Source: Eonycteris spelaea
Taxonomy: Eukaryota > Chordata > Mammalia > Chiroptera > Pteropodidae
Reading direction: 5' to 3'
Assembly: GCA_003508835.1 (NCBI GenBank)
Contig: PUFA01000084.1
Coordinates: 4,774,001-4,838,000 of the forward strand
DNA length: 64,000 nt
Shown here piece by piece: positions 58,068 to 64,000 of this stretch (the stretch's first letter is position 1; each line of letters opens with the position of its first letter). Under the pieces are notes generated by a model that was given only the letters and a program-made list of their open reading frames with translations, did not search any database and had not been told where the DNA came from. Position numbers and translations under genes: made by a program.

Positions 58068-58130
58068 TAAGGAGCTGGGCCAATAAGACATTGGATCATA
58101 TGATGGGAACTACCAACAAGGTACCTGGGT
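58068..58130 (+). repeat. 63-bp duplicated segment, copy 2
   Basis: Second copy of 56469-56530, same orientation, 1.6 kb downstream. Interrupts a TTAT-flanked AT-rich context with no visible TSD. Confidence 0.9.
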
Positions 58131-58989
58131 CCATAATGTTGCTTATTAATACACAAAAGTTTACTCAATATTAAAGGATAAAAGTAAAGCCAGTCAGATA
58201 AACTTTGTCACATGTTACAAAATTAGCTTTGTCTTATTTGAGAATATGTATAAATCCCTAATTTTAACTTAAATAGGATATGTCTGGATGAAAAACAAAT
58301 TGCTTTTTACCTTCCCAAAAGAAGCCCCTGGCACCCAAGAACTCTGGATCTGAAGGAATGACTCTCATCCCTTTTCTGTCTCAACACACATGATGAATGA
58401 GTGTCACATGTGTGACACACTCCCATGGGCACAGATATAGTAGTGAATACATTATATACAAATTCCTACACACTGGCTGTAATGTCCCTTCCTTCTTGCT
58501 TTAAGGGAGCATATCAGAATGCAAACAAATAGGTGACTATGAAGAGGTTATTCTGAAACACATATTTTAAAAAATCAAAGCATTGGTAAAATTGAGTATT
58601 TTACCAATTATAAAAAATAAATCATCTGAACATATTTTACCACCCTGGCACTCATTAGGGTATTTCACCTCATGGTTGTTAAGCTCCGGTTCAGAGAGAT
58701 GTTGACCCTTCTTTTGAATAAAAAGAGCAGAAGCAGACATCCACAGGGGAAAAAAAGTGGAAATAAGCTAGGGAGAAATCATATGAAAGAACAAAGACTT
58801 TGAAGGAGATAATTAGGATTGAAAGAAAATATATTTCTAAGGGAGGATCCTAGACAAGAAAAGATTAGAGGAGAGAAAGATAAAGAACAAATAAAGAAAG
58901 TTCTTTACCAAACCAGTAAAGAACTGATGCCACAGTAAGTCTTTAAATTTATTTTATCTTCTTGTGTATTCTGATGTAGAAAGTCTATC
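58131..58989. other. Unassigned stretch
   Basis: No repeat or gene recognised; 58690-58920 is purine-rich. Confidence 0.5.
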
Positions 58990-59398
58990 TGTTATGGGTC
59001 AAATTGTATTTCTGGCCCCAAAAGAAAAATTCATATGCTGAATTCCTAATCTTCAGTACCTCAGAAGGTGATCTTATTTGGAGATAGGGTTTTTACAGAG
59101 GTAATCGAGTAAAAAGGAAATTATTGGGTGCGGTCGAGTCCAGAAATTTGGAAGTAGGCATGCATACAAGAAGAATGCCATGTAAAGATAAAGCAGAAAT
59201 CAGGATGATGCTTCTCCCAGCCAAAGATGGCCAGCAAACCACTAGTAGCTAGGAGAAAGGCATGAAACACATCATTCCTCACATTCCTTAGAAGGAATCA
59301 ACCCTGATGACATATTGATTTTGGACTCCTAGCCTCCAGAACTGTGAGACCACCAAGTCTGTGGTACTTTGTTATGGCAGCATTAGCAAATTAATAAT
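58990..59398 (+). mobile_element. Solo LTR, MLT1 (ERVL-MaLR)
   Basis: TGTTATGGGTCAAATTGTAT start, then 'gtacctcagaaggtgatcttatttggagatagggtttttacagaggtaatcgag', 'ttagaaggaatcaaccctgatgacat', 'cctccagaactgtgagac', and the end 'gtggtactttgttatggcagcattagcaaattaataa'. About 410 bp, full LTR layout, no internal sequence. Confidence 0.9.
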
Positions 59399-61959
59399 TC
59401 CAAGGCAACTGCTATGGTCCTCAAGAAGATGAGCCCATTTCTATGTGTCAGGTAAGATGGCTGTCTTTGCTGAGGGTTTAGAAATTGAGAGAATTAGAGC
59501 AGGGCAGACAAGGAACCAACAACTATACAGTGAAAGCCAATTAGTGTTAATTCAATGGAAAAGGAAGGAAGAAAATCAGACATTTTATTATGTATATCCA
59601 AAACACATTAAAATAATGAGTGTGTTACCAAGTGCTTCTAGGGTTCAGAATTATATTTCTGGCAGCAAACAGGTCAGGCAAGGTGGAGGATAAGATAAGC
59701 CTGAAAAGTCAGGCTCATCCAGTAGGCTGATTTTCTCCAGGTCTAAAATACTGTCCAGAATGTGAGTTGCCTGCAGCTTACATGGTAATTCTCTGGGTAA
59801 AACAAAACAAAATTAAAATGCATGTTAATTTTTAACTATTCTCTTTGAAAATGTGGCTAAGTTCAGCTCTGTAGGTTTGCAAGGGTAATAAATACAGAAT
59901 TTGCTCTCATTTACAGGACTTCTAGTTTTTATATCCCTATGTATGAGTCCTGACACACCTTTCAAAGAAAAGTAGTCACTGGAATTGTGAAAATTGAAGC
60001 TTAAAAAAATCAAATGTGTGTAAGAGTACATGGAGGATAAAGAACGTATAATGATTCTTAAAGCTAGAAAACATTTAAAACAACAGGCGACTTCAGTTTG
60101 CAGGAATGAAAAACACCATCAAAAGTGTGTATAGTGTCAGTAGGTCTGTGAAAAGCAAGTGATAAGGGGCAAACCAAACTGTCCTCCCTTGAAAGTAAAT
60201 ATGATATTCTTAACCAGCAGTTATCAAATGATTGTTACTAAACTTGCATCACAGTTCTGGTTATGAAACATTCTCTTGTCTAGAATATCCCCTAGTGACA
60301 TTATGGTCTTCCTTTGATTATCATCTCTATTTCTATTTCTCCTTTTTTTGTTCTTTCCTTTTGTTCTCTTCTTCTTCCTCCCTTCCACTTAGTTGCATTC
60401 ACTTGCCAAATGAAGTAAATTTTATATTGCATGCTCTACTCCAGAACGTGGTCCCAGCACCTGTCCAAACTGACTCCTCCTTCTTTCCAGGCCATATCTT
60501 ATGTGCCTTAATCTTTCTTCCTCAGAAAGGACATTCTAATCTTAACCGCCTTTCCCATAGCTAAATAAATAATTGTCGTAGATAAATCTGTTGCTGAGAA
60601 GTCAAGTCCCTTCCTAGTGCATTCAAACATCTTCAGGCCTACTCCTATCTTAAAAAATAAATAAATAAAACACTGTTACTTGCCCTTTTCTACCACATTT
60701 CTCTTCCTTTGCTCTTGCTACTCAGTCACTCATGTTATCACAAAGAGCATGGGACTTGGAAACAAAAATCCTGAATCCAAGTCCAAATCATTCTCTTGCT
60801 CTATGGAAGAAAAGTTAGGAAAGTCCTTGAACCTTTTAATATTCTCACCTATAAAATGGTATGATCATCATCAACCCTGAGCACACACGGCATTATGGAG
60901 AGGATATTGCCTGGGAAATGCCTGGTCTGACTAAAGTTATAAAATAGTAGCATATTATTGAGACATTATAGGGTTTACAATCTCGCCTGAGAGATGTCCA
61001 TGACCTGGAGATAGAAGGGTGAACTAACCTTATCTAAAAGATTCAGAAGAAGCTCAGGTAAGATAATATTGGCCAGAAAATGGTGCCAGATTTTGAAATA
61101 TTAAACAAATGAATGGAAAAAGTGTGAGGATAAGACAATCTTAGGAAAGTTTGAGGAGAATGACATGCCATTGCTTCTTTCTGGGCCAAATCCTTTCAGC
61201 TCTCTTCAATAACTCCAGCCAGCATTGATCTTGCCTCTTTCTGACTGTCCAGAGCACAGAAGGATCTATATCATTTACTTGGGCCCCTAATTAACAGGCA
61301 ATTGCATATTGTCATGATTTCTATGCATTTTTTAATGTATTAATATTTAAAAGCTTCTTAAGTTCTGGTGATTTATACAAGTCCATAGGGTTGAGCACAG
61401 TGTTAGAAACATTAAATGTTATGTTATCCATTTGCCTTTGCATTCTATCTTGTGATACTTTCAAATTTCTGCTTTTCTTTCCTAGATTTTATATATTCCT
61501 GTGTTCTTTAGGAAATGCCAATTTTCTAAAATTTTCTTCTAGATCTTTCAAAATTCTTTTCAAAGGTATTGTTTTTGAAGTCTTCACTATGATTTCATCC
61601 CCTTATTCTTTCTGCAGTATTTTTCATGCTCACTGTGTTAGCTTCTACTCTCTCCCTGTTCAGTTAAGCACTGGCTTAATCTTGTCTCAGGCATACAACT
61701 GTTCTGGGTTGATGTCTACAACTTGGATTTCTATGAACTTCTCTGGAGCTGAAATGGCCCACTTCCTGACTTTCTGATACTCTGAACAGATGAAGTTTAT
61801 ATATATTGTAACCAGCATTATCCATCTCTTTTCTCAACTATTGTATATTTGACTTTTGTAGACTATACACCTATGATGCAATGATCCACTCACACCCACA
61901 ACCTCCTTGTTACTAGCCCCTTCTTTTCTGGTGATGTAGGCTCTAACTAGATATAAAAA
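59399..61959. other. Mostly unassigned; one MIR inside
   Basis: Apart from the MIR at 60745-60950 nothing is firmly recognised. 60230-60640 is C/T-rich and vaguely L2-like. Open frames 60232-60564 (+, 110 codons) and 61391-61777 (+, 128 codons) have biased C/T or T-rich composition and no motif. A run of AAAT units lies near 60652-60668. Confidence 0.4.
60745..60950 (+). repeat. MIR SINE
   Basis: 'agcatgggacttggaaacaaaaatcctgaatccaagtcc', 'ggaaagtccttgaaccttttaatattctcacctataaaatggtatg', 'ggagaggatattgcctgggaaatgcctgg': MIR blocks in sense order. Confidence 0.75.
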
Positions 61960-62085
61960 GAGAGGTCTTCACAATAATGTCAATATACTTAACACTACTG
62001 AATTGTATGTACACTTGAAAGACAGTAAATCAAGTTATGTTTTTTACCATAATAAAAACGATTTTTAAAAATGAGAGAAAAAAAT
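61960..62085 (+). mobile_element. Old L1 3' end
   Basis: 'caataatgtcaatatacttaacactactgaattgtatgtacacttgaaagac...aagttatgttttttaccataataaaaa' is the terminal 3' UTR of an old L1M-type element. Only the last ~120 bp are recognisable, followed by A-rich sequence to 62110. Confidence 0.7.
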
Positions 62086-62110
62086 TTTTTTTTAAAGAAA
62101 AAAAAAAAAA

Positions 62111-64000
62111 TGAAACAGAGAGAGGAGAGAGAGTGTGCTTTTGATTGGGAACAGGGAAAATGAAAAAGGGAAAAAACAGCATAACAGCTACCCTAAAAAG
62201 TAGCAGACATATGGTAGAGGGGTACCTTCCCAAGTTTTTACTTGACTAGCTTTTGTGAACCAAGTGGCAAACCTTTGGAGGTGAGGAAGGAGAGGTCTTT
62301 CTAAGTGCTTTCAGTTGAACATAATAAAGGTAAGCCAGTAATTGTGTCTTTCAATCTAGAACCAAAGGCCTTGCAGCTAATGGAAATTCCCTAAGATTTC
62401 AACAATAAATTGCTTGCCATCACTGAGAATTTTCACCTTGTTCTCAGCATCAAGCCGTTGTCAAGGTGCCATTTGACATGAGAAGCCCCATTTAAAAGAA
62501 AGCTCATTTAGCAAGTAACTTTTAAATCAACTTTTTATTTGTGCTTAAATATTTTTAACTAAGAAAAAGAAAAAAGTAGGCTAATACCAAGTCCCTGAAA
62601 AACTTAGTAACTGATTAAAAAAGAGAAGAAGCTATGAACTATCAAAATGAGAAATGATGGTTTCCAGGTATGTTCAAACATTTAAAGCACCGTCTAATAA
62701 CACGGGGAAAGAAGACATTACAAAGAGACATCCTGGTAAACTGGCTGCAAAAAGATTTTTATTTAAGGGAATAAACCACCTTCAGTACTGGCCTAATGAG
62801 GGGTAGGTAGATTATTCATTAGCATATAGCCAACAGTCTGTTACAGTTTCTAGCAGTGCAAGGACACATTCCATAAAAAGATAATCACTCATTCCACAAA
62901 TATTTACTATATATACAGAACTAGATCTAGATTTTAAATGAGCAGAATGAGCAGTGGTTCCCACGGTGTGTGATAACAGAGAATTTCAGCGCTTCTTCAT
63001 ATTGCTCAGGGACCTTCCTCTCTGATTTCTTTCTTTCTATCCCAAAGGCAATGCTCCCAATTCTACCAGTTACCAACTCTATTTTTCTCATACTAACTAG
63101 TTGCTACCTTCAGAGGGAGGAAGAAGGAATCCAATCAAAAGGCAAGTTGCAGTAGGAGGAGACATTTAATTTTCTTTTATTTTAACCTTGTTTTTGCTGG
63201 GCTCCTACTATACGAAACCACCAGGTAGGTGCTATGATATATGCACAGGTGAACAGGGTTATCTCAGACCACAAGAGAGTTTCATAGTGAAGTAGAAAAA
63301 ACTCATGTTAGCCAAAGAGTCTGAAGGACAAAACAACAAAAAGTTGTTGCTAGTGGACTAAATTGCGAGAAGGTGGTATCAGGGTCTAATCAGTGGTGTT
63401 CCATCACTTTCAAATCCTGGTTCAGCAGTGAGGAATCAGACATGCTCTCATCTACTGAATGGAAAGAAGCTGTACAGATGGGTTGTTTTTAAATTCCATC
63501 CCAAAGGTTCCATATATTTATATTAAAACTTGAGGGCACTAGTAAGGTCTGATCCTGGATAATTAGTACTTGGAAAGTGGGAATACGTTCTAACATAAGA
63601 GAATGGCACCCACTTATAGGCTTTGTAAGAACACAAATCTGCTTAACATACTCATCTCTAAATATAACAGGACTTGCAATGATGCAAAATTATATGGGTG
63701 GTATTAGGAAAAAGTAAATACTACTGTCCACTGGCAAGTTGATTCATTTACTCATTCACAATATTTATTGAAAACCTCCTATATGCCAATCACTGTTTTA
63801 AAAACTGGGTATATGCAAGATAGTATACAAGTACACAATCTAGAGGACCAAACCTAGACTATCCTAAAACATCTTCCAAATGCTTTGTGATCATGTGTCC
63901 CCACTCTTACAGGGATGCATCTTAGCTGAAACAGTCTATCTCAATGATTTTGGCAGATTCTGTCTTTGACCTTTGGCTTTCTTGTAATGCCGGTGACATT
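62111..64000. other. Unassigned, with one ancient repeat scrap
   Basis: At about 63745-63840 'ttactcattcacaatatttattgaaaacctcctatatgccaatcactgttttaaaaactggg' matches the old 'cattcaacaaatatttattgagc' repeat type also seen at 26500; a weaker trace lies at 62885-62910. No gene recognised; 62970-63155 (+) is a 61-codon frame without motif. Confidence 0.45.

Noticed and set aside
61391..61777. 128-codon plus-strand frame rich in Phe, Leu, Ser and Cys
   Set aside because: Composition follows a T-rich strand; no motif, no splice context, no neighbouring gene.
1..64000. CRISPR array, tRNA or rRNA genes, riboswitches, bacterial operon features
   Set aside because: No regularly spaced short repeats, no cloverleaf-type A and B boxes recognised, and all context is mammalian.

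Overview
This is a mammalian nuclear, non-genic window made mostly of transposable-element layers. I found no intact protein-coding gene, no RNA gene and no CRISPR array. Every longer open frame lies in a LINE-1 (L1) copy (often antisense), in a DNA-transposon remnant or in a microsatellite, or is too short and featureless to support. Mammal-wide MIR and L2 relics, MLT1-type LTRs (ERVL-MaLR) and many L1 copies place it in a placental mammal. There are no Alu, B1/B2, Bov or carnivore tRNA-Lys SINEs. The L1 3' UTR types (near 28240-28540, 42940-43250, 46570-47085) look most like those I know from bats, so a bat is my best guess at moderate confidence.

Layout. 1-7150: sparse, with MIR relics and one MLT1-type LTR. 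7157-7550: short L1 tail with a clear target-site duplication (TSD). 9221-9330: (GGAA)n tract. 10015-14310: L2 interrupted by an L1, itself interrupted by an MLT1 LTR. 15282-18685: an L1 derivative ('E1') broken by a 2.2-kb inversion whose ends carry a 61-bp inverted duplication, plus a small processed-cDNA insertion. 18975-27000: MLT1 LTRs, old antisense L1s, L2 and MIR. 28240-32245: two sense L1 pieces. 33640-36270: mostly unassigned, with a compound microsatellite. 36273-43250: a structurally full-length but dead L1 with tandem ~321-bp monomers in its 5' UTR. 43430-46565: an LTR, an unassigned block and a MIR. 46570-53085: a tight cluster of a sense L1 tail, a terminally complete antisense L1 derivative lacking most of ORF2 ('E2'), a twin-primed inverted L1, and a hAT-Charlie element inserted in that L1's 3' UTR with a perfect 8-bp TSD. 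53225-64000: old L1M, MIR and MLT1 pieces, unassigned sequence, and a ~62-bp duplication 1.6 kb apart.

The most interesting signal is that E1 and E2 share one internal deletion that fuses the start of ORF2 to its last ~100 bp, together with the same 5' and 3' UTR types. E2 is complete from 5' end to poly(A) and has matching TSDs. Two loci with one junction suggest an ORF1-only, non-autonomous L1 lineage (HAL1-like in principle) mobilised by the reverse transcriptase of another L1. All element boundaries are from reading by eye and are approximate unless a TSD fixes them.
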